Assembly: GCA_963573305.1 (NCBI GenBank)
Contig: OY754338.1
Coordinates: 19,094,192-19,158,191 of the forward strand
Direction: 5' to 3'
DNA from: Pyrrhosoma nymphula
Lineage: Eukaryota > Arthropoda > Insecta > Odonata > Coenagrionidae
Length of the DNA stretch: 64,000 bases
Shown here: piece after piece, positions 1 through 11,310 of the stretch
How the letters are laid out: each line of letters opens with the position of its first letter
Position numbering within the stretch: position 1 is the stretch's first letter
Made by a program: the position numbers and the translations under genes
The notes under the pieces: model-generated
Database searches by the model: none
Seen by the model: the letters and a program-made list of their open reading frames with translations, nothing else
What the model was told of the DNA's origin: nothing

Positions 1-824
1 GCTATCGTATGAGAATTATTCGGGTCCAAATTCCGAATATCGATCCAATAAGAACTCCAAATGCCAAATATTATCATTCGTTTCAAATCCTGAGAGCAAT
101 CTCCGCCAATTTTTAGCTGAATGGAACGCCATCAACGGGTATTAATGCTGTTTGAAAGAATCCCGGAAGTTTTCATGTAAATGCACGAGCTAGAGCAAAC
201 GAATTCCTTTTGCATTAACGAAACAAATATCACAGTTTCCATTAACTCCTACTATATATTTCTGCAATTAAATTCACAGATTACAATTCAGTAGAGACAA
301 GAGTATTAAAACGCATTGAAACCACGAATGTTGGTGATAAAAGTTCACATTTTGAAGCGAATAAGTTACAGCTTTCCTTCTATCGCCAAATTCGCTTTTT
401 ACCCATGCTTCCAAGGAGAATGCGTTACCACTGCCTATTCCTTTGGCAGACTATTGAACACATTATAGGCCAAATATTTTACAAATACATACATAAAGAC
501 CGCGAATGCCATAAACTACAAAAGAATCTGAGAGCCCCGTTAGGATAGAAGTATTGGAGGACACTCAGAGCTCTGACGGAAGTTATACTGACATACGATT
601 TCACCTCGTCTATTATACAGTCCCAAATCACTAAAATAACTATATGTTAACGGTTCTCCCGCACACATCAACAAATATTTTCCTCCAAAGTACCAAATAA
701 GATCATAAAACTTTCCACGCGATACATTTTATTTTTCCAAGTTCCACCAAATTACTACGTTCACAAGCTTCGCGCTTGAACAAATTCATTCAGGGAAGAA
801 AACATTAATGAATTTATGCTATAA
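1..824. other. AT-rich non-coding sequence
   Basis: No reading frame, RNA gene or clear repeat was found. The bases TAA at 822-824 are the left half of the apparent target-site duplication of the adjoining TIR element. Confidence 0.6.
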
Positions 825-1425
825 AGGCTCGTTCACAATAACTTAACTTGGCGTAACATGGCTTGACTCGGTGCAACGCCAGAGATGAGACCATGAGAAT
901 AGCGTTTACTAGTTCACAACGACTTAAAGCAGTGTAACTCGACTTGGTGTATCCTGGAGTTGATCTCAGCTCAACTTTCTCTTAATTCCCGCCAATAGCA
1001 TGGCATGTTGTACTATCGATAGTCGGGCAGCAATCGATTGCTACTCTCGATATCTCCTCGAGCAGGCATATTGAAAACGTGATTTTGTTGTGAAGTCGTA
1101 TGTGGATACGTCTAAGCGAAAATGGATGCGGATAAGTTGATCGAGTCAGTGCGAAATAACCCTCACATGGTCAACAAACTTTCCATTTTAATAATTTTAT
1201 AGTTCAACTCACTATTTACAATTAATACTTCACATATCAACTGAGCTGTTTCGGGGGAGCTTACTACAAATCACGAGACTCGCACTATCGATAAGCCTCA
1301 TCAATCGATTGTAAGATCGAATTTGGCAGCGGTGGGTTGTGATTGGTTACAAATTTCGCGCACTGGTTCGCCTTCGACGAGAGAATAAGTCAAGTTATGC
1401 CAAGTTAAGTTGTTATGAACGAGCC
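825..1425. mobile_element. PIF/Harbinger-like MITE, about 600 bp
   Basis: The ends are inverted repeats of about 36 bp with a few mismatches. The left end starts AGGCTCGTTCACAATAACTT; the right end, read on the other strand, starts GGCTCGTTCATAACAACTT. TAA lies directly outside both ends (822-824 and 1426-1428), which fits the TWA duplication typical of PIF/Harbinger elements; one end base seems to have been lost on the right. A degenerate second copy of the terminal motif (GTTCACAACGACTTAAAG) lies about 80 bp inside the left end, a subterminal repeat. The interior has several ATCGAT-containing boxes and no transposase frame, so the element is non-autonomous. The superfamily call rests on TIR style and TSD only. 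Confidence 0.7.
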
Positions 1426-2203
1426 TAAGTCCTCGACTAGAAACTTGAGGAAAAGCTAGGACGAAAAGTGATAGGAACCTATGGAATGGGAACTTGTGGA
1501 AAAAAAGAAGGAGAGATAGGGATTCTCAGAGACCTCAACAATCTGGACGCGGGGATCCTACAAAATGTTCTAGTACATGTGAGAAATTCAAAGTCAGCGT
1601 CCTTTACAGCGTCAAAGAAATTCGCGGGGATGCCGAGGAAAGTGTAATGAAGCGTAGGTGCAATTGGAGCGAGTAATATATATTGAAGCCTGAGGGTGCA
1701 GCGGGTGTGGAAGAAAAGAAAGCAGATGGGATTGGAGTCTTAGGAGGAGAAAAGAGGAGAGTGGTGAAAGGAAGCCACACCGGATCTGGCGGAAGTGCGG
1801 ATGAAAATGTCTGTCTTTCACTTCTCCCGGGACGACTTTACACGCGTTGCATCACGGGATGGGTGCACTTGCATCAAACCACCTTCTTGCACTACAGATG
1901 TGGGCACGAAGGAAGATATTTTTAATACCAGACGGCGGAAGTCAACCCAGCTCCACCTTCAACTGTGTTTCTTTACGGACAAAAACAAATGATATGTGCT
2001 ATGTTGAACGATATCTTGCAATTTTAAATGAACTTCATGAAATTCATACTTATTGATATCATCTTGCAAGGTAGTTCGAGGGACTTTTTTCTCTAGTCAC
2101 AACATACACCATACTGTCTCAATCAAACCACCATTAGTGTACAGAACACTGTCACCTATTTGAATCGCATATTTAATTAAAATTCATTTAAGTCCTATTT
2201 TAG
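1426..2203 (+). other. non-coding sequence upstream of the candidate signal-peptide exon
   Basis: Short overlapping frames occur on both strands between about 1490 and 2060, but none has recognisable protein features. The last 20 bases form a plausible 3' splice site: a T-rich run ending CCTATTTTAG at 2203. If that is used, this stretch is intron or promoter-proximal DNA. Confidence 0.4.
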
Positions 2204-2250
2204 CATATTCTATTCTCTCAACGAAGCAATCGTGTTATCTTGATGAGAAT

Positions 2251-2316
2251 ATGGAGGATTTGAAACTGAAAATTGTCTGCCTTGTTGTTCTCCTGCAAAT
2301 ATGTCTAACTCCGAAA
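2251..2316 (+). CDS. candidate coding exon encoding a signal peptide (secreted or membrane protein, partial)
   Basis: I do not recognise the gene. The frame starts at an ATG in good context (A at -3, G at +4) and encodes 22 residues: a short charged start (MEDLKLK), then a hydrophobic core IVCLVVLLQICL, then TPK, like a eukaryotic signal peptide. It runs straight into AAA|GTGAGT, a near-consensus 5' splice site, leaving the exon in phase 0. Upstream, CCTATTTTAG ending at 2203 is a good acceptor, so the whole exon would be 2204-2316 with 47 bases of leader. A separate exon carrying 5' UTR plus signal peptide is common in insect neuropeptide, hormone and receptor genes; that link is inference. 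The next exon was not found with confidence. The alternative is a chance frame, but ATG context, hydrophobic core, acceptor and donor coincide within 113 bases. Confidence 0.45.
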
Positions 2317-2699
2317 GTGAGTAGTTATGCAGTGTTCTCAGACTATATCTTTATATTCATAATTTTGATAAAATAATATTATTTTAAAAGCTTAAGCACA
2401 ATAAGAAATAAAAAAAAACAATTTTTCGCGACACATTTCCAAAAAAGGTAAAATCAACACAGTATAAATCAAAAACTATTTTCTTAAAGACTGAGAATTC
2501 ACATACATGAAACTTGGATATCTTCTAGACTTCCCTCGGAGAAGAATGTTCGAGAATTTCATTAACGCCTGGTGAGAAAAAGCACGTGAAGAGGGACACT
2601 TTTCACCTGAATTATCCATATGAGAGCCGAGCTAGGCACATTTAATGTTTGCGTGTGTATGTGAGAAACGAGGATTGTTTGCGAAAACATATGTGCGAA

Positions 2700-3215
2700 G
2701 CAACCTCACACATACTCCACCTAGCACCACCACACTCCGATCACATTCTCACCCGGCAGGCATTCACAAAAAAGGTTTCAGCGAAAAGTTTTTTTTTTAC
2801 CTTCCCGTGGATTGAAGAGTTCGCGCCCACTCACCAGGGGGCATGAGTGCAGCATTCTTCCAACCCCCCGCCCCCCTTCACACCCAGCATCCGTATATCC
2901 AACACAGACGAATGAACGAACGAAAAACGTGAGGGCAGAGAATCGCGCTCGGAGTTGGTTTGGTCTGAGCGCTGCGATAATAGTCCCGCCTTTCCCTCCC
3001 CTCTCTCCCCCCTCTCCCACTCTTTCCCCGACCCTCCGACGCAATAGTTTTGAAAAGGTGATGCTCATACCGGAAAAGCAGACGCTCGCGCGAACGAAAA
3101 ATAATTGCGGCGCCAAGGAGGTCGAGGTGGAACCGAGACATGCGCCATTTCGACATTGGGCGATACATTTTCGTGTTCCAGCAATTTGGAACGTCAAATT
3201 AAATAAAAAACAGTA
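2700..3215. other. GC- and pyrimidine-rich island
   Basis: The block has C/T-rich tracts (for example around 2985-3030) and open frames of more than 90 codons on both strands. These frames are low-complexity mirror frames without domains, so I do not call a gene. It may be a regulatory island. Confidence 0.4.
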
Positions 3216-4582
3216 AGTTTGTCATTGATATTTCGACACTATAAACTAGAACAATGAAAGTGAGCTTAAGTTCGGATTATAAAATGAATGTATGTTCCAT
3301 TTTTCTCATGTTGATGGAGTGAATTGGAAAAAGTGTACCCTCCAATATTTGATTTTAAAATGGTATTTTTTTGGTAATGGAAATGACGCTATTAACAGTG
3401 TTTCAGCCAAAATAATGAAAACTAGTTTAAGGTAAAATAAAAATATAGCATTTGTCTATTTTTCATGTTAATTGAGCGAGAAGATAAAAGCTTGCTCGTA
3501 AACGAATGAACAGATTTAAACATATATGGTTCTCCATTTCATCAAAATCCGCGAGAAAATAACATGAAAGAAAGAGGTGAAGCGCATAGAACTTACTACA
3601 TGAAATTATGAAATAAGAAGAAAAAAACAGAGCACCCATACTTAATCTATGAGAAATAAATTTTTCTAAATCATGGATTAGAAGCCTCCGATTCCACTGA
3701 TGTCTCGCATAAAATGAATACCTCTTTGAAATTTCAAAAACGATGTGTAATCATTATAATAAAGAAGTGCTTAACTATCCGATATAAGTTAGACGTTTGT
3801 ATGCAATGGAAAATGTAAACGGGATTGGGGAAGGATATATAATTTATTTTACGCTAGTATGGTGGGATTTATTGACGAACAACGTTATGTGGGAAGAGAA
3901 ATGGTGCTGCCGAGAGTTTAGAAGAAAAACAAATCCAGCCTCTGTATGCATATAAATTGATTTCATTGCTATTTATTTTCGAATGCTTGTGCACGTAAAT
4001 AAAAGATAAAGTATTTTCATGACTTTAAGAATAACGTCGAATTAAAATGGCTCACGTACAGACACAAACCAATCTCATACACGTTGATTCGTGTCTCTAT
4101 GGGAACGGTTTAGTTTTTTTAATAAGTATACTAGGTAGCTAATAGAAGAAGCTCATGCAGAGTAACGGAAATCGCGTTTTGATCCACATTCACTCAGCCC
4201 TTTACTAACATATTGCTACCAACATTATGATATTTCAATCGTTTATTTTTTACTTCTAACGGAAGTTTATTTACATTACCGTTTCAATTGTGAGAATCAA
4301 ATTGAAGGTCACCGAGAGGAAATGTCGAACACTGGGTAAGAATAAATTGGCGTAGTTTCAAAAGAAAACACTTAACAAGAGAATTTGATTAATTCCAACA
4401 AACCTTTGCGATGCCACTCGAGAAGATCGCGATTCAACTGGAAACAATTTGTGTATTCAAACGTTTTACAAAATAAAGTTCAAGTTAAATTCACCGATCG
4501 TTAGAACGCATTTGATGACGCCATTAGTATCTTGCCCCAAGCGCGATGTGAACCCGTGTTACACAGTCTCTTTGTAAGATAG
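3216..4582. other. AT-rich non-coding sequence
   Basis: Nothing recognisable was seen on either strand. Confidence 0.55.
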
Positions 4583-4720
4583 GTCATCGGGACGTCATTG
4601 ATCCTTGACATTTCAATTTTTGCGAGAGGAAAATATGTGTGTGAAGGACAGACTTCGACTGTGAAACTTTACGGCAGCATGGGCGTGGACATTTTTATCT
4701 TATTATTGGTGCACACAGAG
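4583..4720 (+). CDS. weak candidate exon, unrecognised
   Basis: A frame open across this stretch is bounded by a possible acceptor (AAGATAG at 4582) and a possible donor (ACAGAG|GTAAAT). It is 46 codons long, in phase with the candidate exon ending at 2316. It contains KYVCEGQTSTVKL, in which CEGQT resembles the start of the SUEL galactose/rhamnose-binding lectin domain found in latrophilins. The expected second cysteine and the family's later YGR motif are absent, so the likeness may be chance. The acceptor lacks a strong pyrimidine tract. A nested ATG at 4679 followed by a hydrophobic run up to the same donor is another reading. Confidence 0.15.
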
Positions 4721-6736
4721 GTAAATATTATAAACACATCCAGCCAAGAACTATTAAAAGACCACTTTAAGTTTAATTGAGGGCCAAATAGGCACACAAC
4801 GCTGATAAAACTGGAATTAAACCTAGTGCAAAGTAAAAAATTTATAGTAACGTACCAAGATAAAAATATAAAAATAATTTCAAAATATTTTATACATTAT
4901 CAATTATCTAAGTTCCCATGTAGCTAGTTCGTCGCTTCATATAAACTCCAGTTAATATCACATTTCTTATGATCGTAAGTTCAGTGCTTGGTAGGTAGGT
5001 ATTCATTCTCTAACCATGACGGATGCATTTTTATCATTTATGTTTAGTGTGATGTTGGATGGATGTTTATGGTTAGTCAGTTTTAAGAGGCCTCTGCAAA
5101 GGTGGATATCAAAATAGTCGTATTAGCCATAAAATTTGATTTAACGATTCTTTTTTACTAGAAGTCTGTCGGTGAAGAGATTTTCTAAGGTTTTTTAATG
5201 TGGTTTTTAAGGAGGTATTAATCGCTGATCGTAAAGTACGATTGATTAATATGGGTCTTAAGCATACGTTAACATGCGGCATACCAAGAGTTATAATGAG
5301 GTATTTGAAGTTCCAAATTATTATTGAAGTTTTTAAAGGGTATGGTTTCCAGCTATAAAGAACTTGGCTACAATTTACCTTTGAGCACAAGAGTTAAAGG
5401 CGAAATTAATCACACAGCTGTAAGTGGACTAAAGGCTGTTAGTTAAATGTGTGAAGTTGTCTGTGGAAGCGAGGGACAAGGGTTACAATATTTCATGAAA
5501 CTTTTCCTATCACAAAAAAATATATTTGTATGACCATTCTTGCACAAAATTAGAAAGAATATACGAGATGAAATTATCTTAGCAATAACGGTCAAAATGC
5601 CTACGAGATAAGGTAAAAAAGGATTTGTCGTCCATATGATACTAAGAGACGATGGCTATCCTCCAGCCGATTTTGGCACCCACTGACTCCACTCTTACCA
5701 ATTCACACGGGAATGAACTGCCTGACCCTTCGAGTAATCTTACGTTTACCCGAAATGGGATCGTGTAAATTGGACTTACTAAGGGTAGGAAACCGAAGAT
5801 GCGTAAAGATATCTAAAATGTGTGAAATATTACCCCGGAAGGACCCAAGTGGTTGGTGTAGAAGGGTGGGGGTCAAATTTAAGACCTTCAGAGGGGCAGG
5901 ACCCTAACTGTTTGCTGAGGGCCGTATTTTCCCTCCAACTTGTACTTGCACATAAATCCGATTGAGGCGGGAGGAGGTGGCCGAGGGGAGGCCGGAATAA
6001 AGGTGGGAAAGGCGACAGCTGTCCGTGAACCACACAAGGGCGAGCGCCACTAACCACCGGCAACGATTCTGGGGAATGGAGCAGGCTGGTTCGGTGGGTG
6101 TACGTATAGCAAAGAGCGAAGGGAGGCCAACGGGCTTCTCGTTTTGGGCTCTCCGCGTTGATCATTTCGTCCGGCACGGTGAAGTCCACTCAGCAATATA
6201 ATTCTTTCCTCCACGTGAAGCTGTATACTAACTCTCCCAGAGTTGTTGATTCATGAGTGGCTTAACCTGAAGGAAATAATATTCAAGATAAAAATTCCGG
6301 GGTGCCCAACAAATTTCGCTTAGTCATAAATCTTAAAATACCTTTTTGAGTTAAGATAAATGAGGGAAGAGAAATTTAAATTTATACAGAACTACTTGAA
6401 TTTGATGATATGAAAATCCCTTTTAATCGAGGCAAAGTTAAACCAGAAAAGAGTATCGTTGATGGAAATAAGGATGAGTTCTGCCGGGACCAGCGAGAAA
6501 TATATCCATAGCCAGATAAAGCGAAACATGACGCAGAAAAAGTAGTAGACTAAGTTGGGACTGGCAGGAAGAGTGGTGGAAGGGCGCAGAACAACCACCA
6601 CCTAATCTTATTGTTAGGACTGAATAATCAATGACGAAGAGGGCTTCTCGCAAAAAATTGAGATTAATTCGGCATTAATACCGATTAGCTTTCTAAGCAA
6701 TCAAAATAAAAGTAGCAAAAAAAGCCTCATTTACTA
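4721..6736. other. non-coding sequence with one GC-rich block (about 5880-6200)
   Basis: The first part is AT-rich and featureless. The GC-rich block has a long open frame on the minus strand that is proline- and serine-rich with no domain, so it is not called a gene. Confidence 0.5.
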
Positions 6737-6850
6737 CTACACACAGAAGACGATGAAATTCGCCATGAAAAAATCATTTGACTTGACCGGGATTCGAACC
6801 CGGATCTCCCAATTGCCGGTCAGGTGTGTTAGCCAATTACACCTGCAACT
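6737..6850 (-). mobile_element. tRNA-derived SINE (head and tail fragment)
   Basis: Read on the minus strand, 6846 to 6783 resembles a tRNA: a D-arm-like GGTGTAATTGGCTAACACA and a T-arm GGGTTCGAATCCC, which is the Pol III B-box. The T-arm is followed by a non-tRNA tail (GTCAAGTCAAATG and on) down to about 6737. The anticodon arm is not a clean tRNA fold and there is no intact acceptor stem, so this is a SINE head and not a working tRNA gene. Its upstream end runs into a 13-bp inverted copy of its own D-arm region. Confidence 0.7.
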
Positions 6851-6862
6851 GGCTAACACACC
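6823..6862. repeat. inverted repeat in the SINE head
   Basis: GGTGTGTTAGCCA at 6823-6835 is exactly inverted as TGGCTAACACACC at 6850-6862, with 14 bases between. It looks like two tRNA-like heads facing each other, one of them a fragment. Confidence 0.75.
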
Positions 6863-7289
6863 GTCATCGTGGCTTGCGTCTTCGGTGTATAACTTCGCAC
6901 CCGTGCACGTGACTGCGTACCACATCATTTGCAAATGCAGTGATTGGTCATTTACAACTATATTATTGCATGCAAAAACCAATATGAAGAGGATTAGATT
7001 CAGAACCGATTGCAGATTGAAAACTCACTAAGCATACCTGACTAAAGCATTTATTGTCAATCACATCCATGTTAAGTTCCAACGGAGAAGAAAAAATTAT
7101 ATGCATGTGAGAAACGTGGATGAGTTCTGTCACGACGTTACCTATATCCTTTGGAATTATTTCCTAAATAACAGAATAACCACAAGTAACGAATCAAAAT
7201 CATCGACGCACACATTTAGAAATTCAGTTGGTGTAAGACAATCGAATCGTTTACATGATATCATCAAGAATTTCAATATGATTGTTAAG

Positions 7290-7453
7290 TAAATCACTGA
7301 GATGTTTAGGCATAAAGAAAAAACAAAGTTTTGGCACCACTATTGAAATCACATTTTATTCTAATGCAGGAGCTTACCCTTTAAAATAAAACTTGAACAT
7401 TGTTTCCGCTATACATAGAGAAGAATCTCAATCAAACAACTTCAGGGTGAATC
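7290..7453. other. non-coding sequence
   Basis: AT-rich up to about 7430, then GC content rises sharply toward the small ORF that follows. No signal was recognised. Confidence 0.4.
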
Positions 7454-7588
7454 ATGACGGCGCTGTTCTCGCAATCCAAGGTCGAAACACTGGCGGCGCA
7501 TTTGCGATTATCCACGGTTAAGATGAAAATTAGTCGGCCAGCGGAGATCACATGGCATCACGTGCTCCTAGCGAAAGAGGACGCGTAG
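7454..7588 (+). CDS. small ORF in a GC-rich island, unrecognised
   Basis: A 44-codon frame starts MTALFSQSKVETLAAHL and ends with TAG; a TGA stop precedes the ATG by one codon. The composition is mixed, with no low-complexity bias, and GC is higher than in the flanks, which is coding-like. No family is recognised and no good splice sites or promoter are evident. It may be chance in a GC-rich island that continues to about 7740. Confidence 0.15.
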   Translation: MTALFSQSKVETLAAHLRLSTVKMKISRPAEITWHHVLLAKEDA

Positions 7589-9952
7589 GGAAGGAAAAAC
7601 GGAGATGTGGAGGGATTATGTGACGGCGGGCGGGTAGAGGAAGTGGACAGCCCACCTGCGCATCCAAGTTGACCGGTCGTCAAGGTCGCGGCCCCTCTAC
7701 CGTGAATGGCGAGTCACGACCCGACTACGAGAATGTAAATGAATGAAGGCCATTGATGGCTGAGATTTATCGATTAAAAAACTCTTTAAATATCACCAAA
7801 CAATGCTATAAATTTGCCTGGGAATGCGAGAAGAGGCATATTAGCATATAATACCACTGCATCAAAACGAACGCAGGTCAACAATGATTAATGCTTCGAT
7901 TAATACGGGTACCAAATGTCTTGATACGCGACTGTTTTCTTACTGACTCTTTCTCTTGTGAGTATAAGTTGACATGAGTTTATTTTGTTCTACAACTGCT
8001 GAGGCTGTACAGCACATTCCAGCCTTAATCAACCTGGACAGTATGGCAACCACAACATTCTCGCCCCTTGAAGCCGAAAAAATTGTGTTTCAATGTCCAC
8101 GCTTTACCAAACCGTCTAGGATAGTGATCTCTCGATAAATTATTTTACATATGTCAATTACAATAGTAGAGCAACAGGGGATTTCTTGAGTCTGATACTA
8201 CGGAGGATTATAAATTACGTAGAGGAAAGTTGCCTGGCATTATATGTCATTAATCCGTTTCCAATCTGAGATAGCTATAACAACATCATTTTTAAAAACT
8301 ATTTTGTCTACTGTTAAAAAACTATGTAACTCGTTTTCAGTTTATTTATGGCTCCAGGAGACACTTTCAACGGATTTTTCTTGTTTCACCATCGCCTACT
8401 AACTTAAAGTTCGTTGTTTGGCTTTAAAAATTGACAGAAGAAACTGAAGCATTCCGATATGCTCCGATACTTCGAAACCAAGGAACTTTTTCAAAAAGAT
8501 TGGCAGTCAAATATTAAAATAAAACAACAAAATAATTAACGTGTTACGACATCAATTACAGAGGAAATAATGACACCCAAAATAATATCACAATGGCATC
8601 GAAAATCGATATGAAAAGCTGGAAAACATTTCCTCATTTAAAATGTGGCTAATAACACTAGTCTGCATGATATCAAATGACTGAAAACTAGTAAGTGATA
8701 ATTGCTAACTTTGATACCCTGATTTCAGAATTGTTCTTAGTTTTCTTCTATCACGTACAGTTTTTTTCAGAATTGAGCTAATTAACTTCTAAGATATATG
8801 GATAAGTACATTGTATGTGCCAGCGGGTAATTATTGTGCGAGGGATATTTCACAATACAAACTAGGCTGGCCCAATTTAATGAGTCTTAGTGGATAACTG
8901 CTACTATTTTAGTACGACCTTGGAAGTGTTGTTCATACTTCATTCATTTTTGTTTCATAAATTGTCACTGCGTGAAGTAATGTTGATATAACTTTGCTTA
9001 CAGTAGTTTAAATCTTGAAACCATAATTCTTATTTTGTGTAAAAACCTGATGTGATAGAAAAAAATGGAAGTCATTTATAGAATCAGCATAAAATATTGA
9101 CTCAAGAACACCTATGTTCAATAAATCATCAGACAAATAGTTTCAAGATACAGACTGGTGTTATGATACACAATTGGTAGTAACAACCCCGTCCAATAAT
9201 GGTTCCAGAAAATATTCGGCAGTCAGAGAGATGCGTACGCGGGGATTCATAAGAGTTAATGGGGAAGCCACGGCCACAATGTGCAGAGAGCGAGGTATAT
9301 TCATGAATCCAAGGCAAAGGAGAACACAAGGCTATTTATTAGTTTAGATAACTTAGTAATTTGGGAAGGCGAACGAAAACTGAAGTAACTTGCGTCATTG
9401 ATAACTGATTGGTATGCTGGAAGGAGAAGGATTGTATGGGAGAGGAGGCATGCAGAAGGGAAACCCGGTGTTGTCATTACTTCTACATATCACTCTGCTG
9501 GTCCCCGCAGGGGCACGTGACAGAGGGTGCTGGGATTGAAGCCTAGAAGAAAGGAAGAAATAGGAAAAGGATTTGAAGGAGGAAAAGGACAAAAGCTGAA
9601 ATGTGTGTTAACATGAGTGGCTTAGTGAACCGCTCTGATTTGGTTTGAGTCCATAATGTCGAGTGGAAATAAAGAATTATTTTATCAATCAGTTCAGCAG
9701 CGAACTTGATTCATTTTGTCACTTCAATCAGCTATAGGGAACAGTAATGAATTAATTTCACTATCGGAAAAAAATAACATAGTCTATTTAATTATACACT
9801 CCGTAAAAATATCATAGCCTGATTTTAACGAAAGGCGCCTAAGGGTCCACAGCATAACAACACATCCAACGAATTGAATACTGCACTTGAAGTACTCACC
9901 ACATTGCACCCAAGCAGGGACCGGGAATGAACTGAAAAATATCAGAAGCTTC
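7589..9952. other. non-coding sequence
   Basis: GC-rich to about 7740, then AT-rich with nothing recognised. Confidence 0.5.
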
Positions 9953-10012
9953 GTGGATTCGAACTTAGATCCTCGATACAGGAAGCCAGTACTCGTAACG
10001 ACACACCCGTTA
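9953..10012 (-). mobile_element. degenerate tRNA-derived SINE head
   Basis: On the minus strand there is a tRNA-like stretch with a D-arm-like GTGTGTCGTTACGAGTACTGG and a B-box-like AGTTCGAATCC about 30 bases later. The acceptor stem is missing, so it is called a SINE relic and not a tRNA gene. Confidence 0.5.
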
Positions 10013-11198
10013 TTATTTGAGCACGATTTTCAAGTTTTGAACAACACTGGTTGATTCGAGTAACGAATAGCATCGATAAAAGGCTAACCCCCCACACTAC
10101 GACCCGCCGATGAAACTTCTCCCCACGGACCAAAGCCCGGTTCCACATTCCAGGACCACTCATGCGAACAGCGGGACGCAATTAAGCATTTCTAGCTTAC
10201 GTAACAAAGTCACTGAGGACGGGAGGTTAACCAAGAAGGGAGAGGTCGCTCGTATTTTTCCAAATATGCGGGGACCACGTGAAATTCCCGGTGCTGTATA
10301 ATTATGGGGATAATTATAGTTCTACAGGAGGCCACTGACATCATTTCAATGGGAGGAAGATTTTCGGAAAGATGAGAGATCGCCTCAGAGTCCATATTCA
10401 TTACGAAGCTTTAAACTTCCCCCAGAAGACCAAAAGATGACTTCTCCATGCGAGGAGACGAAGTTTGAACAGGAAATAAAAAAGCAAGGAATTATGCGGA
10501 CGTAATAGCCGGGACTATAATTTAATAGCCATCATCGCCGTTGAAAATGTGCATGACCTTTAATGGTTTGTTTTCTCCGATTACTAAGGAAGTGATCACT
10601 TGATTACGTTAATAAAACTCTAAAACATGGTCATAAAATAGCCAAAAGCTTTTCAAAACAAATCGCATTTTTTGATAAACCTAAATTATCCAAACACTTT
10701 AGATTCGGCGAAATATTTAATTAGAGCCAAATGAAGAGTGAAATGTAGGAGAAAGAATTTCATTAGGATGTAAGATATTTTCTCTTCCTACGCAAAAATG
10801 TCATAAAATGACAATGAACCATGTCTGAAGTCATTTCCACAATCTCTTAGCTGACTAAAAACCATACTTCAGAATATATTTTCTCATCAAATCAGAAAAC
10901 AAATGTATTTTTTGTAATGTAATTAATAACTGCTGTGATCAGGGTGGAACAATTTCGGCAGCCTTTCACTCAAACAACATGGAACCTCTGCAATACCAGA
11001 ACTTTCTCCGTTTTATTGCATTTCGATGGAAAAAAGCGAGCGGATCTTACAGTCGATTCCATAATTTTCATTGATGACACGATATTTTACAGATGAGATA
11101 GAGCAGTATTTCAGGACCAGGAGAAAGAAATATTAAGCAATAGTGATTGAAACAAACATCACTGGCATCTTTTCACTTCTAAGTAGCAAAGACTTTAA
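10013..11198. other. non-coding sequence
   Basis: Nothing recognised; only overlapping short frames on both strands between 10110 and 10400. Confidence 0.5.
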
Positions 11199-11310
11199 TA
11201 CCATAGTTCTACGAATTTAAGCCACGCCTCGAATATAAGCCGCACCCCTGTTTTGAGGCCCCAAAATCGGGAGAAAAAGTGCGGTTTATATTTGAAGAGA
11301 TACGGTAGAT
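11199..11310. mobile_element. short inverted-repeat element (MITE-like)
   Basis: TCGAATATAAGCCGCAC at 11229-11245 is inverted as GTGCGGTTTATATTTGA at 11279-11295 with two mismatches. Outer ends TACCATAGTTCT (11199) and AGAGATACGGTA pair less well. The left arm carries an extra 18-bp diverged copy of itself (CGAATTTAAGCCACGCC). The TACCGTA...ATAAGCCGCAC style is familiar from MITEs in many animals; I do not assign a superfamily. Confidence 0.55.

Noticed and set aside
2778..3216. Long open frames on both strands (139 and 134 codons)
   Set aside because: They mirror each other in a GC- and pyrimidine-rich island, have low-complexity composition and no domain.
6783..6846. tRNA gene on the minus strand
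   Set aside because: The B-box and D-arm are good, but the acceptor stem and anticodon arm do not fold and a SINE tail follows.
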